DNA of 64,000 nucleotides from an uncultured Alphaproteobacteria bacterium (GCA_902464275.1 CABQIK010000004.1:32897-96896); one strand, 5' to 3'; shown: positions 53,229 to 62,170, counted from the first letter of the stretch. Program-made: numbers and translations. The notes: a model not told the origin generated them from the letters alone.

Positions 53229-53984
53229 CTATTTCCACAACATTCCGAGTATGCAGGTCTCTCCTTTGCAATTATTACAGAGGGTCGTAATATTATCTAA
53301 GTTCAAATTTTTTAAGCAAGAAACGCTTTGGGAGCATTTGATATCGCCATAAATGAAAGATGTTTGTGTGCTGGGTTTATTGGTAGAATATGAAGATGTC
53401 GCTAATGAGTCTATATTAGCGGCGTTTTCTTTAGCAGCCAAAACAATATTGCGACAAACTTCATAACCTACATCAGAAGCCGGAAAGTAAAAATGTATTA
53501 TTCCGGTATTATCTTGTCCTTGATTGCCGTTTGCATCAGTCCATTTACTACGAGACCACATTACATTAATCTTATTTTTAAAATAAATTTCTTCTAAATT
53601 ACCAATTTTTTTATTGTAATTTAAACCATCAGGAAGGAGATTAGCTTTATATAGTAAATAATTGTAATAAGTAGTGTCATCTCCGCTGTGTGGCAGTTTA
53701 TCTTTAATCGAGAGCACATTGTTAATCAGCATATTAACAGTCTCAGCATGTTTGTTGAGCTTGTATTTGAACATAGCCTTAGAATAACCGGCAATAGCCC
53801 CGACACTTAAGACCCCGATTATTGCCAGAACGCCGAGCATCTCGACCATACTTCTTCCGGCGCTCGCGTCTAGCGGGCATCTGCTAGGGGTTTTGTCACT
53901 CATGTAACTATTTGTACACCACGTTCCAAAACCCCGTTGCATCTGCCTCGCTATCCGCAGGCGTGGATTATTTTTATTATTCAT
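53229..53984 (-). CDS. Type IV prepilin-like protein with long leader
   Basis: 251 aa. A 43-residue leader (start MNNKNNPRLR, end PLDASAG) is far longer than the usual 6-25. Then comes the mature N-terminus RSMVEMLGVLAIIGVLSVG with Glu at position 5 and a hydrophobic helix (about 46-68). A variable domain follows with Cys pairs near the C-terminus (CSQSVSC and CNNCKGETC). It should be cut by a prepilin peptidase after Gly43 and assembled into a pilus or pseudopilus. The start is set by the Shine-Dalgarno in the hairpin directly upstream; ATG codon 28 (MSDKTPSRCPL) is an alternative giving a 16-residue leader. No pilus assembly genes are nearby. Confidence 0.8.
   Translation of the reverse strand: MNNKNNPRLRIARQMQRGFGTWCTNSYMSDKTPSRCPLDASAGRSMVEMLGVLAIIGVLSVGAIAGYSKAMFKYKLNKHAETVNMLINNVLSIKDKLPHSGDDTTYYNYLLYKANLLPDGLNYNKKIGNLEEIYFKNKINVMWSRSKWTDANGNQGQDNTGIIHFYFPASDVGYEVCRNIVLAAKENAANIDSLATSSYSTNKPSTQTSFIYGDIKCSQSVSCLKNLNLDNITTLCNNCKGETCILGMLWK
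53887..53935 (-). promoter_or_regulatory. Hairpin inside the prepilin leader coding sequence
   Basis: Outer stem of 9 pairs GGGGTTTTG (53887-53895) / CAAAACCCC (53927-53935) and inner stem TGTA / TACA. The same fold in copy A (43454-43504) uses GGAATTTTG / CAAAATTCC, two compensatory pair changes, so pairing appears to be kept. Confidence 0.6.
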
Positions 53985-54028
53985 GAGCTAAAATCTCCTC
54001 AAAAGTTAGTTTGAGAAGATTTTAGCTC
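53985..54028 (-). promoter_or_regulatory. Shine-Dalgarno-sequestering hairpin of the prepilin gene
   Basis: 18-base-pair stem with one G-U pair (53985-54002 with 54011-54028, eight-base loop). The GAGGAG ribosome-binding site lies in the 3' arm and the stem ends at the base before the ATG. In RNA it should block translation until opened. Confidence 0.75.
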
Positions 54029-54095
54029 GCGTTTTTTTTTTGCAATATTTACGAGTCCGTGCTGTGTATAAGTTGCATATGCCGCAAAAATAGGT

Positions 54096-55127
54096 TTAAC
54101 GGCGGGTTAGGCGCTTGGCGGCGCCGGCAATTTGCAAAATGGTATAGCTTAAAATGTCTTCCGCCGGATAGTTGGTGGTTTTGCAGTTACGCTCGCATTT
54201 ATACAAAAGTTCAAGCACGTTGTTTATATCTTTGCGCTTCCAAATTTTTAACTGCATAATTAAATCGGGTTTCCGAAAAAACATAACCGGCGGGCGAATG
54301 GCAGCAACCGCGGCATCAGCGTTTTGACCTTTTTCAATCGCGGCCACGGAATTTAAAAGCTTAAAGAAATGGTATGTTAAATTGCGGGTTAAAGTAACCG
54401 GTTCTTCGCCTTCATGCAAAAGTTCCTGATAAGATTCCAAGGCTTTGGCAGAATTGCCGCCGGCAGTAAAATAACATAAATCTTCAAGTGATGAGCAGGA
54501 GGTGTCGCTGATGGCGGTTTGCACATCTTGGAGTACAATATTACGGCGAGTGCCGAGGTAGGTTATTAATTTTTCAAGTTCGCCGGTGCTGGCTTTGCGG
54601 TCAGGCGATAATCTTGCGCACAAAAGCTGCATGGCGTCTTGCGCAATAGTAATGCCGCTCTTTTCCAAGTATTCTTTGGTGAAACCGTAAATGGTACCTT
54701 CGCGGTCATCATAACAGCTGATTAGTCCGATTTCGGGATTATCTTTGGCAAAGGTTACCAGTGATGATTTAGTGTTAATTGATGAGGAGCTGACAATAAC
54801 CAAGGTGTCGGAAGACGAATCCTTGAACAAGGTTTTAAAATGAGCGGTGAGATTATTGTTGCCGTCTTTAATAATAATTACGCGTCTGCCGCCGAGTAAT
54901 GATTGGGCATTATATTCGCCGTACAACTGCCCGATGTCTTTTTCAAGGCTGTCCATAGAAAAACTAACTACCCGAAAGGCGTCATTTAAATCAGGACAAA
55001 CGGATTTTGCCAACTGCGAAGCGTAATCCGCAATCATACCTTCGTTGGTTCCGAACACCACAAAACATTTAATTGCCGGAGTGGGGTTTTTGAGGTATTG
55101 GGTAATGTCGGCAGGCTTAAAATTCAT
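54096..55127 (-). CDS. holA: DNA polymerase III delta subunit
   Basis: 343 aa. HolA layout: an AAA+-like N-terminal domain opening with KCFVVFGTNEGMIADYASQLAK, a lid domain, and a C-terminal collar domain (about 215-343, ending in LKIWKRKDINNVLELLYKCE...). Delta opens the sliding clamp in the clamp loader. Its ATG overlaps the lptE stop by one base. The order leuS-lptE-holA is conserved in proteobacteria. Confidence 0.9.
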   Translation of the reverse strand: MNFKPADITQYLKNPTPAIKCFVVFGTNEGMIADYASQLAKSVCPDLNDAFRVVSFSMDSLEKDIGQLYGEYNAQSLLGGRRVIIIKDGNNNLTAHFKTLFKDSSSDTLVIVSSSSINTKSSLVTFAKDNPEIGLISCYDDREGTIYGFTKEYLEKSGITIAQDAMQLLCARLSPDRKASTGELEKLITYLGTRRNIVLQDVQTAISDTSCSSLEDLCYFTAGGNSAKALESYQELLHEGEEPVTLTRNLTYHFFKLLNSVAAIEKGQNADAAVAAIRPPVMFFRKPDLIMQLKIWKRKDINNVLELLYKCERNCKTTNYPAEDILSYTILQIAGAAKRLTRR

Positions 55128-55696
55128 TATTTTTTATCCGTATTTTTGTTTTGAGTTAAAGCGGAATGAAAATAAGCCCCGATACGCAGCGAAACATCGT
55201 CCGAGAGCATGCGGGCGGCATTTTTTTCAACTTTTTTCTGGGCAAAAGTGGTGGAATACGGATTAGCTAAAATATCGTATCCGACATAAGCCAAGCTGTT
55301 GCCGCTTACCAGTTGTTTGCCGGTTTGAACATCATACAGGCGGTATTTTATGGTGTAACGAACCCGCTCGCGGGTGGCGGTAATATCGTTTCGCAAAGCT
55401 TGTTGAACAACTTGTTTTTGCACGTTGTCAACCACCAAACGATAAGTCGGCTGAGTCGGCACTCCTTTAGGGGTAAAGCTGTCAATTAAATCATTGCGAA
55501 TCATCTGCCCGATACGTTCGGCAATCGGCTCAACTTTAATTTTGGCCATTTCTTCGGTAATTGAGGTGTCAAATTCGCCTTTGTAATACCACTTTTCGTC
55601 AGAGGTTCGTTCAACGTAAAGCGGCTTAAACCCGCAGGCTGATAAACAAAATATCAGCCCGCAGGCAATTAACGCTATTTTTTTACTATGCAACAA
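55127..55696 (-). CDS. lptE: LPS-assembly lipoprotein LptE
   Basis: 189 aa. Lipobox CLSAC (Cys21) followed at once by GFKPLY, the LptE hallmark. The mature alpha/beta domain plugs the LptD barrel that places lipopolysaccharide in the outer leaflet. There is no ATG; the start is TTG (55694-55696, or the next TTG) with AGGA 8 bases upstream, inside the leuS end, so the genes overlap by 11 bases. Confidence 0.9.
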   Translation of the reverse strand: MLHSKKIALIACGLIFCLSACGFKPLYVERTSDEKWYYKGEFDTSITEEMAKIKVEPIAERIGQMIRNDLIDSFTPKGVPTQPTYRLVVDNVQKQVVQQALRNDITATRERVRYTIKYRLYDVQTGKQLVSGNSLAYVGYDILANPYSTTFAQKKVEKNAARMLSDDVSLRIGAYFHSALTQNKNTDKK

Positions 55697-58142
55697 TGTT
55701 TACAATCCTATTCGGTACAACAATTATTTTTTTAATTTCTTTGCCGGCAGTTTGGCGGGCAATGTTTTCAAGACTTAAAGCCGCGGCCTTAACATCGGCT
55801 TCAGGCGCGTCTTTCGGCATTTCAATGGTGCCGCGCATTTTGCCGCAAAGCTGAACGGCAATGGTAACAACGTTATCTTGCGCCAGAGCTTTGTCGCCGG
55901 CAGGCCACTCGGCGTCAATAACGGAAGTATTAAAGCCCATGCGCGCCCACATTTCTTCAGCCAAGTGCGGAACAAACGGACTTAAAAGTTTTAACAAGGT
56001 TGCATATAATTCCGCCGGTATTTTTTCAAGACCGGAAAGGTAGTTGACATAAGTCATTAATGATGAAACAGCGGTGTTAAACTTCATTTGATCAATACGT
56101 TCGCTCACTTCTAAAATACATTTGTGCATCGCGCGCAAATCAGCTTCAGTCGGCGCAGTTTTATAAACTTTTTTGAACAGGTTATAAATTTTGCCGACAA
56201 AACGATAAACGCCCATCAAGCTTTCTTCCGACCACATGGCAACTTGTTCAAACGGCCCGATGAACATTTCATATAAACGGAAAGTGTCGGCGCCATAGTT
56301 ATTAACAATGTCATCAGGATTGATAACGTTGCCGCGTGATTTTGACATTTTTTCGCCGTTTTCAGCCAAAATCATACCATGCGAGGTGCGCTTGTTGTAG
56401 GGTTCTTTGGTCGGAACATAGCCGCAGTCATACAAAAATTTGTGCCAAAAACGAGAGTACAACAAGTGCAGAGTGGTGTGCTCCATACCGCCGTTGTACC
56501 AGTCAACGTTCATCCAGTAGTCAAGGGCTTCTTTAGAGGCAAACTCTTTGCTGTTGTGCGGGTCGCAATAGCGCAAAAAGTACCATGACGAGCCTGCCCA
56601 GTTCGGCATAACATCGGTTTCACGGCGAGCATGTCCGCCGCATTTCGGGCACGTGGTGTTAACCCAGTCAGTGGCTTTAGCCAAAGGCGAATCGCCGTTA
56701 TCGTTAGGCAGATAGTCGGAAATTTCCGGCAAAGTCAGCGGCAAATCTTTTTCATCTAACGGCTGCCAACCGCAATGTTCGCAATAAACCATCGGAATCG
56801 GCTCGCCCCAATAACGTTGGCGAGAGAATACCCAGTCACGCAGCTTGAAGTTTACTTTTGAACGACCGAATCCATGCTCTGTTGCGTAGGCAATAGCTTG
56901 TTTCATGCCGTCTTCTTTGTTTAAGCCGTTTAAAAATCCGGAGTTAATGTGCGGGCCGTCTTCTTCATAGGCTTTTTCAGAAATGTCGCCGCCGTCCAAA
57001 ACCTGAATAATCGGCAGATTAAAGGCTTTGGCAAAATCATAATCGCGTTGGTCGTGTGCCGGAACCGCCATAATGGCGCCGGTGCCGTATCCGGTTAAAA
57101 CATAATCGGAAATATAAACCGGAATTTGTTTGCCGGTAAAGGGGTTGCGCGCCGTAACGCCTTTTAATTCAACACCGGTTTTTTCATCGCCGGCAGTGCG
57201 CTGTAAGTCTGATTTTTTAGCGGTGGCAGCAACATAATTTTTAATTTCTTCCTGATTGGCAAACAAGTGCATATATTTGTTTACAAACTCATGCTCCGGA
57301 GCCAAAACCATGTAGGTGACGCCAAAAGCGGTATCCGGACGGGTGGTAAAGACGGTTAATTTGTCGCCGGCAAAGTCAAAATCAAGCTCGGCGCCTTCCG
57401 AACGGCCAATCCAGTTGATTTGCTGCGCTTTAACCCTGTCAACAAAGTCAAGCCCGTCTAAGTCATTAATCAGGCGGTCGGCGTATTTGGTAATGGCAAT
57501 CATCCATTGCTCTTTGTCGCGGCGGATAACTTCAGCGCCGCAGCGTTCGCAATGGCCGTTGACAACTTCTTCATTAGCAAGACCTACTTTACATGAAGGA
57601 CACCAGTTGATGGCCATTTTGTCTTTGTACGCCATGCCGTGTTTGAACAGCTGAATAAACATCCACTGTGTCCATTTGTAATATTCGGGGTCTGAAGTGT
57701 TAATACATCTGTCCCAATCAAAACTGAAACCGATGGATTTTAACTGGCGGGTAAAGTTTTTGATGTTGGCGGCAGTTGAAACAGCGGGGTGAACGCCGGT
57801 TTTAATGGCATAGTTTTCAGCCGGTAAACCGAATGCGTCAAAACCCATCGGATACAAAACATTATATCCTTGCATGCGTTTTTTGCGGGCAATAACGTCA
57901 AGGGCAGTGTATGAGCGAGGGTGTCCGACATGAAGTCCGGCGCCGGAGGGATACGGAAATTCAACCAAAGCGTAAAATTTTTGTTTGGTTTTATCAATGT
58001 CAACATGGTAAATTTTTTCGTCTTCCCAAATTTTTTGCCATTTGTTCTCAATGGTGCGGAAGTTGTAACGATCTTCCAACTGCCATTGTTTTTGCCATTC
58101 TTCAAAGGTCTCTTTGCCATTATAACGCGGATTGCCGCTCAT
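55686..58142 (-). CDS. leuS: Leucyl-tRNA synthetase
   Basis: 818 aa class I synthetase. HIGH-type motif FPYPSGAGLHVGHPRSYTALD, the LeuRS zinc site (CPSCKVGLANEEVVNGHCERC), the editing domain with VFTTRPDTAFGVTYMV and GTGAIMAVPAHDQRDYDF, and KMSKS motif EKMSKSRGNVINP. The ATG at 58142 is chosen since GGAG lies 8 bases before it; an in-frame ATG 6 codons earlier has no ribosome-binding site. Confidence 0.97.
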   Translation of the reverse strand: MSGNPRYNGKETFEEWQKQWQLEDRYNFRTIENKWQKIWEDEKIYHVDIDKTKQKFYALVEFPYPSGAGLHVGHPRSYTALDVIARKKRMQGYNVLYPMGFDAFGLPAENYAIKTGVHPAVSTAANIKNFTRQLKSIGFSFDWDRCINTSDPEYYKWTQWMFIQLFKHGMAYKDKMAINWCPSCKVGLANEEVVNGHCERCGAEVIRRDKEQWMIAITKYADRLINDLDGLDFVDRVKAQQINWIGRSEGAELDFDFAGDKLTVFTTRPDTAFGVTYMVLAPEHEFVNKYMHLFANQEEIKNYVAATAKKSDLQRTAGDEKTGVELKGVTARNPFTGKQIPVYISDYVLTGYGTGAIMAVPAHDQRDYDFAKAFNLPIIQVLDGGDISEKAYEEDGPHINSGFLNGLNKEDGMKQAIAYATEHGFGRSKVNFKLRDWVFSRQRYWGEPIPMVYCEHCGWQPLDEKDLPLTLPEISDYLPNDNGDSPLAKATDWVNTTCPKCGGHARRETDVMPNWAGSSWYFLRYCDPHNSKEFASKEALDYWMNVDWYNGGMEHTTLHLLYSRFWHKFLYDCGYVPTKEPYNKRTSHGMILAENGEKMSKSRGNVINPDDIVNNYGADTFRLYEMFIGPFEQVAMWSEESLMGVYRFVGKIYNLFKKVYKTAPTEADLRAMHKCILEVSERIDQMKFNTAVSSLMTYVNYLSGLEKIPAELYATLLKLLSPFVPHLAEEMWARMGFNTSVIDAEWPAGDKALAQDNVVTIAVQLCGKMRGTIEMPKDAPEADVKAAALSLENIARQTAGKEIKKIIVVPNRIVNIVA

Positions 58143-58326
58143 AGTTTTTCTCCAGTTCATTATTTTATCAAAAATATTGGCTTTAAATTATCCTAAAGGT
58201 GACAAAAATACAAGTCTAAACTAAATTATCAGCAACTTTTATTGTGTAAAATCCGCTCGTATATCGGTTAAAATGCTTGCAAAAATTTTCAGCGAAGGTA
58301 AATTTGATTATTGAAAGGATAAACTC

Positions 58327-59613
58327 ATGAATATACGCCGCCGCTGTGTTGAAATTTTACAACGTATTTTGGAAGAAAAAATCTTTTTTAACAGTCTGAA
58401 AGCAGAAATTGAAGAAAAGAATCTGCCGTTTGCCAATATGCTGATTTTAACGGCGTTGCGGCATTTAACGGCTTTAAAACAGATATTGAATAAGTTTTTA
58501 AATAAAAAAATTCCGGATAAAAATAAAAAAGTTTATTACGTGTTGCTGTTGGGAGCGACGGAAATTTTATATATGGACACTCCTGATTATGCCGCGATTA
58601 ATGAATATGTAAACATAGCCCGTAAATTTTCAGATAAATATGCCGCCGGTATGGTTAATGCGGTTTTGCGTCGCGTGGCCGCCGATAAAGATAATTTAAA
58701 TACAGTGTTCAACAATAAGTGTTTTCCTAAAGAATTTAAGAAAATTTTACAATCGGATTATTCAGAGGCTGAAATTGCGCAACTTGAAGAATCGGCTAAA
58801 TCAGAACCGGCGCTTGATATTACCGCTAAGGACAATCCGGAAGAGCTTGCCTTAAAATTGAACGGTGTTTTATTTGCCAACGGAACAATCCGGCTTAAAG
58901 AGCTTAAAAGCAAGGTCAGCGAGCTTTACGGCTTTAAGGAAGGTTGGTGGTGGGTGCAAGATTTGGCCGCCTCAATGCCGATTAATTTGCTGGGCGAGGT
59001 TAAAGGTAAAAAGGCGCTTGATTTATGCGCTGCTCCCGGAGGCAAAACAGCGCAGTTGCTAAGCCAAGGCGCGCAAGTTACGGCGGTTGATATTGATGAA
59101 GAGCGTATGGCGCGTTTGCGGCAAAATATAAAGCGCTTGCAACTGGAGCAAAATTTAACGACCGTGACGGCAGACGGGCTTGAATTTTTGCAAAACAACA
59201 CTGAAAATTTTGATGTCATTGTTTTGGATGCTCCCTGTTCGGCAACCGGAACATTCAGGAGACATCCTGAAGTTTTGCATCTTAAAACCGCGGATGATGT
59301 AAATAAACAGCTTGATATTCAGGCTGATATGTTAAATGCGGCTGCCGCAAAATTAACGGCGGGTGGGCAAATTTTGTACTGCACATGTTCGGCGGCTAAG
59401 GCGGAAGGTGAAAACCAAATTGCAAAGTTTTTGCAATCTCACCCTGACTTTAAGCTGAAAGCATTTGATTTGCAAAACATCAATAAATTTAACGGAAAAT
59501 TGTTTGATAAAAAAATTATTGATAAGGGAGTTTTAAGAACTTTGTCATATTATATGAAAAATGACGGCGGTATGGATATGTTTTTTGCCGCATGTTTGCA
59601 AAAATCCGCTTAA
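58327..59613 (+). CDS. rsmB: 16S rRNA m5C methyltransferase RsmB
   Basis: 428 aa. An N-terminal NusB-like RNA-binding domain (about 1-125) is followed by a SAM methyltransferase domain with ALDLCAAPGGKTAQLL (near 236-251). The two catalytic Cys are in DAPCSATGTFRRHPEVL and LYCTCSAAKAEGENQI. It methylates C967 of 16S rRNA (E. coli numbering). AAAGGA lies 8 bases before the ATG. It heads a three-gene operon. Confidence 0.93.
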   Translation: MNIRRRCVEILQRILEEKIFFNSLKAEIEEKNLPFANMLILTALRHLTALKQILNKFLNKKIPDKNKKVYYVLLLGATEILYMDTPDYAAINEYVNIARKFSDKYAAGMVNAVLRRVAADKDNLNTVFNNKCFPKEFKKILQSDYSEAEIAQLEESAKSEPALDITAKDNPEELALKLNGVLFANGTIRLKELKSKVSELYGFKEGWWWVQDLAASMPINLLGEVKGKKALDLCAAPGGKTAQLLSQGAQVTAVDIDEERMARLRQNIKRLQLEQNLTTVTADGLEFLQNNTENFDVIVLDAPCSATGTFRRHPEVLHLKTADDVNKQLDIQADMLNAAAAKLTAGGQILYCTCSAAKAEGENQIAKFLQSHPDFKLKAFDLQNINKFNGKLFDKKIIDKGVLRTLSYYMKNDGGMDMFFAACLQKSA

Positions 59614-59625
59614 AAGGAGAAAAAG

Positions 59626-60702
59626 ATGTTAACGCCTTCAATCAGTTTTGCAGTAGTCGGCCTGCTCGGGTTTGCTTTGTCGCGTTTGGCTCTCGGCTTT
59701 AGCAAAGTTTTTGCGGAGCATCCCGAAAGCTATAAGTGGTATCGGGACACATCGGTATTTTTGGCACTTTTGCTTTTTGGAGGAATGTCCGCTATTTTTT
59801 ATAACGCTCCTGATATGTATGACGTGGCGGCGCCGGTTGCTTGGTATGTTTTGCCGGCGGTGTTTTTAACGGCGGGTTTGCTGTATGTGGTATTTTGGTT
59901 TGAAATTGTTTGGTTAACGCGCGCGGCAGTATTGGCGGCTTCAGTTTTGCTTGCGTGTATGCTTCCGAGCAACTGCCTTATTTTTGAAGGGCTTGTTCCG
60001 CTGTGGGCGGATAGAATTTTGGCGTCGCTTGCTGTTTTTGTTTTTGTCAGCGGAGCCGAATATATTAATTTGTTAGCCGGAGTTTTCGGGGTTCAGGCGG
60101 CGGCAATTTCGGCCGGTATCGGTATTTTGGCATTGCTTGGCGGCGCGCCGCTTTATTTGGGAGCAATCGGCGTTTATGCGGCGGGAGTTTGGTTGGGATT
60201 CTTAAATTTGAACTGGTTTCCGAGCAAGGTTTATATAAACAGCGGCACCTGCATGGCGGCGGCTTATGTTTCAGCCTGGATGCTGTTGCAGGGAGCGGCA
60301 GAATTGGCCGGACCGTCCGTGTTGATTCTTGCTATGTTTTTTTTAAGCGAGATAATTTGGGCGGCAGCGCAAAAGTTTGTATTCGGGCAAAATACGGTAG
60401 ATTTGTCAGAAAATACGGCTTGTTATGAAGCCTTTTCAAAAGGAGTGGCAGTTCCGGCCATCGGCGTGGCAGTGGCAAAAATAAATGTGGTGAATGTTAT
60501 TTTGGCAATGTTTCAGCTGTATTCGGCTAACAGTTTTTCAGTTCCGATTTTTGCATTTTTGATAAATTTATGGCTTTTGGGAATTTTATATAATGCCAAT
60601 GAAGGTGTTAAATCATTGAAAGAGGCTAATAAAGATTTTGTCAGAGATGTAAAGAGCGGAATTGACAGTATTAAAAAATCTTTTAATAAAAATAAGGATT
60701 GA
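59626..60702 (+). CDS. Unknown polytopic membrane protein
   Basis: 358 aa with about ten membrane helices from residue 5 to about 320, rich in Ala and Leu, and a charged cytoplasmic tail (SLKEANKDFVRDVKSGIDSIKKSF). No transporter or enzyme motif stands out. AAGGAG precedes the ATG, 12 bases after rsmB. It overlaps the next gene or abuts it within a few bases, so the two probably act together. Function unknown. Confidence 0.65.
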   Translation: MLTPSISFAVVGLLGFALSRLALGFSKVFAEHPESYKWYRDTSVFLALLLFGGMSAIFYNAPDMYDVAAPVAWYVLPAVFLTAGLLYVVFWFEIVWLTRAAVLAASVLLACMLPSNCLIFEGLVPLWADRILASLAVFVFVSGAEYINLLAGVFGVQAAAISAGIGILALLGGAPLYLGAIGVYAAGVWLGFLNLNWFPSKVYINSGTCMAAAYVSAWMLLQGAAELAGPSVLILAMFFLSEIIWAAAQKFVFGQNTVDLSENTACYEAFSKGVAVPAIGVAVAKINVVNVILAMFQLYSANSFSVPIFAFLINLWLLGILYNANEGVKSLKEANKDFVRDVKSGIDSIKKSFNKNKD

Positions 60703-60704
60703 TA

Positions 60705-62027
60705 ATGGCAAGCGGTTTTTGGCACAGATTTTTAAGGCAAAATAAAAACGCGCAGACAGGCGCGGATTCAGTATTTGTGCCGATAAAAGTTACCGTGGCG
60801 GCATTTGAAGATGATTGTTCTGAAAATTCCGGTCGTTATCTTTGTGATTTGCTTGCCCGAAGTTCTTTGTTTGAATGCGGTTTTTATGATGAACTTGCCG
60901 ATAAATCTTTTTTGAATTTGCAGGGACGCAATTTTTTTGATTTTTATGATGCCGGTCGTAAAATTTTAAAGCATACCGGAGCCGATGTGCTGATTTGGGG
61001 CTTTAGAAAAAATGATAAAATAAGGCTCAATTTTCAAACCGGACGGCAGTATGAAAATGCTTGCATTTCATTGCTTGACGGCTTGTGTTTGCCGCTTAAT
61101 TTTTTTCAGGATAAAGTTTTACCCGAACAGCTGTTTGATTTAATTTGCGCAATTATTGTGACCACGGCGGAAAAAAACAGCGCTCATAAACGGAAAATTT
61201 TGCAAAATTTGGTTGACAAAATTAAAAAGTCAGCGCCGCAGGGGCTTGGTATTGAAGATATGCCTTATATACTCAATATGTTGGCTCTGATTTATTTACA
61301 GGCAAGTATTGAGGCTTTAAACATTGCGGATATAAAAGCTGTTTCGGCCATGTTGGAAAAGGCGCGCAAACTTTCTGCCGGAATTTCAGATGTGCTTTTA
61401 ACGGCGAGTATTTGCGCTAATTTCGGCAAATTGTATCAGGCTGCGGCAGAAGCTTTTGACCATTATCGCGATTTGTTTTTGAAAAATGCGATAGAGTATA
61501 ATCGGATGGCGCAAAAATATTTTAACAGGTATGCGTATCCGTATGATTTCGGGTTGTTGGCTTATCGTAATTCGCAGCTGTATTTTGCGTATTGGCGGCA
61601 GGTGTCAGATGTGCAGGCTCTAAGAGACGCGGTTTTTAATTTGCGCGATGCGGAAAAAATTTTTTCGGAAGCAGCTTTTCCGTATTTTTGGGCGCTGATT
61701 CAAGATAAACTCGGTTTTTATCTTTCATTATTGGGGTTGTTTAACCATAGTGATGAAATTTCGTTGTTGGCGGTTGAAAATTATAAAAATCGTCAGCGGG
61801 TTTTTGCCAAAGAATCTTGGCCGCTGAAATGGGCAAAAACGCAAGAGAATATCGGAAATGTTTTTTATAATACCGGCAAATGGCTTAAAGATGAAAATTA
61901 TTTGGAAGAGGCTATAAAATATTATGAAGACGCCGCCGAGATTTATGAAAACTGTAAAAAATCGGATGAGTTGCGGCAAATGCAAATTTGTATAACTAAG
62001 GCCGATGAATACATAAAACAACTTTAG
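60705..62027 (+). CDS. Unknown TPR-like protein
   Basis: 440 aa from the ATG at 60705, with AAGGA 7 bases before. The N-terminal part (about 15-160) is alpha/beta, with VPIKVTVAAFEDDCSENSGR...LLARSSLFECGF and GADVLIWGFRKND. The C-terminal part (about 220-440) is helical with degenerate TPR units, clearest at KTQENIGNVFYNTGKWLKD and LEEAIKYYEDAAEIYENC. No signal peptide, so it is probably cytoplasmic, at the membrane protein encoded just before. Similar TPR proteins occur in other alphaproteobacteria; function unknown. Confidence 0.65.
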   Translation: MASGFWHRFLRQNKNAQTGADSVFVPIKVTVAAFEDDCSENSGRYLCDLLARSSLFECGFYDELADKSFLNLQGRNFFDFYDAGRKILKHTGADVLIWGFRKNDKIRLNFQTGRQYENACISLLDGLCLPLNFFQDKVLPEQLFDLICAIIVTTAEKNSAHKRKILQNLVDKIKKSAPQGLGIEDMPYILNMLALIYLQASIEALNIADIKAVSAMLEKARKLSAGISDVLLTASICANFGKLYQAAAEAFDHYRDLFLKNAIEYNRMAQKYFNRYAYPYDFGLLAYRNSQLYFAYWRQVSDVQALRDAVFNLRDAEKIFSEAAFPYFWALIQDKLGFYLSLLGLFNHSDEISLLAVENYKNRQRVFAKESWPLKWAKTQENIGNVFYNTGKWLKDENYLEEAIKYYEDAAEIYENCKKSDELRQMQICITKADEYIKQL

Positions 62028-62039
62028 TGTAAATAGTTC

Positions 62040-62068
62040 TTGCATAAAATGTTTTTTTATTTTATGTA
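62040..62068 (+). promoter_or_regulatory. Probable promoter of tRNA-Ser
   Basis: TTGCAT (62040-62045), 17-base spacer, TATGTA (62063-62068), 11 bases before the mature tRNA. The same TTGCAT-17 layout is used before rpmI. Confidence 0.5.
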
Positions 62069-62079
62069 ATAGCTGTTAC

Positions 62080-62170
62080 GGTGAGATGGCAGAGTGGTCT
62101 AATGCGATTGACTCGAAATCAATTGTACTCGTTTCGGGTACCTAGGGTTCAAATCCCTATCTCACCGCCA
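62080..62170 (+). tRNA. tRNA-Ser (CGA)
   Basis: 91 bases with encoded CCA. Acceptor GGTGAGA / TCTCACC, anticodon CGA in loop CTCGAAA, a long variable arm (GTACTCGTTTCGGGTAC) as expected for class II serine tRNA, and T-loop GTTCAAATC. Confidence 0.95.

Larger units (their letters stand above)
53868..54075 (-). repeat. Prepilin leader module, copy B (intact)
   Basis: About 210 bases similar to 43436-43645. It holds a DnaA-box-like TTATACACA (minus strand, 54063-54071), a GANTC site (54053-54057), a conserved segment with an A-tract, the Shine-Dalgarno hairpin (53985-54028), the start codon and the internal leader hairpin (53887-53935). Confidence 0.85.

Noticed and set aside
58143..58160. Earlier in-frame ATG for leuS
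   Set aside because: No ribosome-binding site before it, whereas GGAG is well placed before the ATG at 58142.
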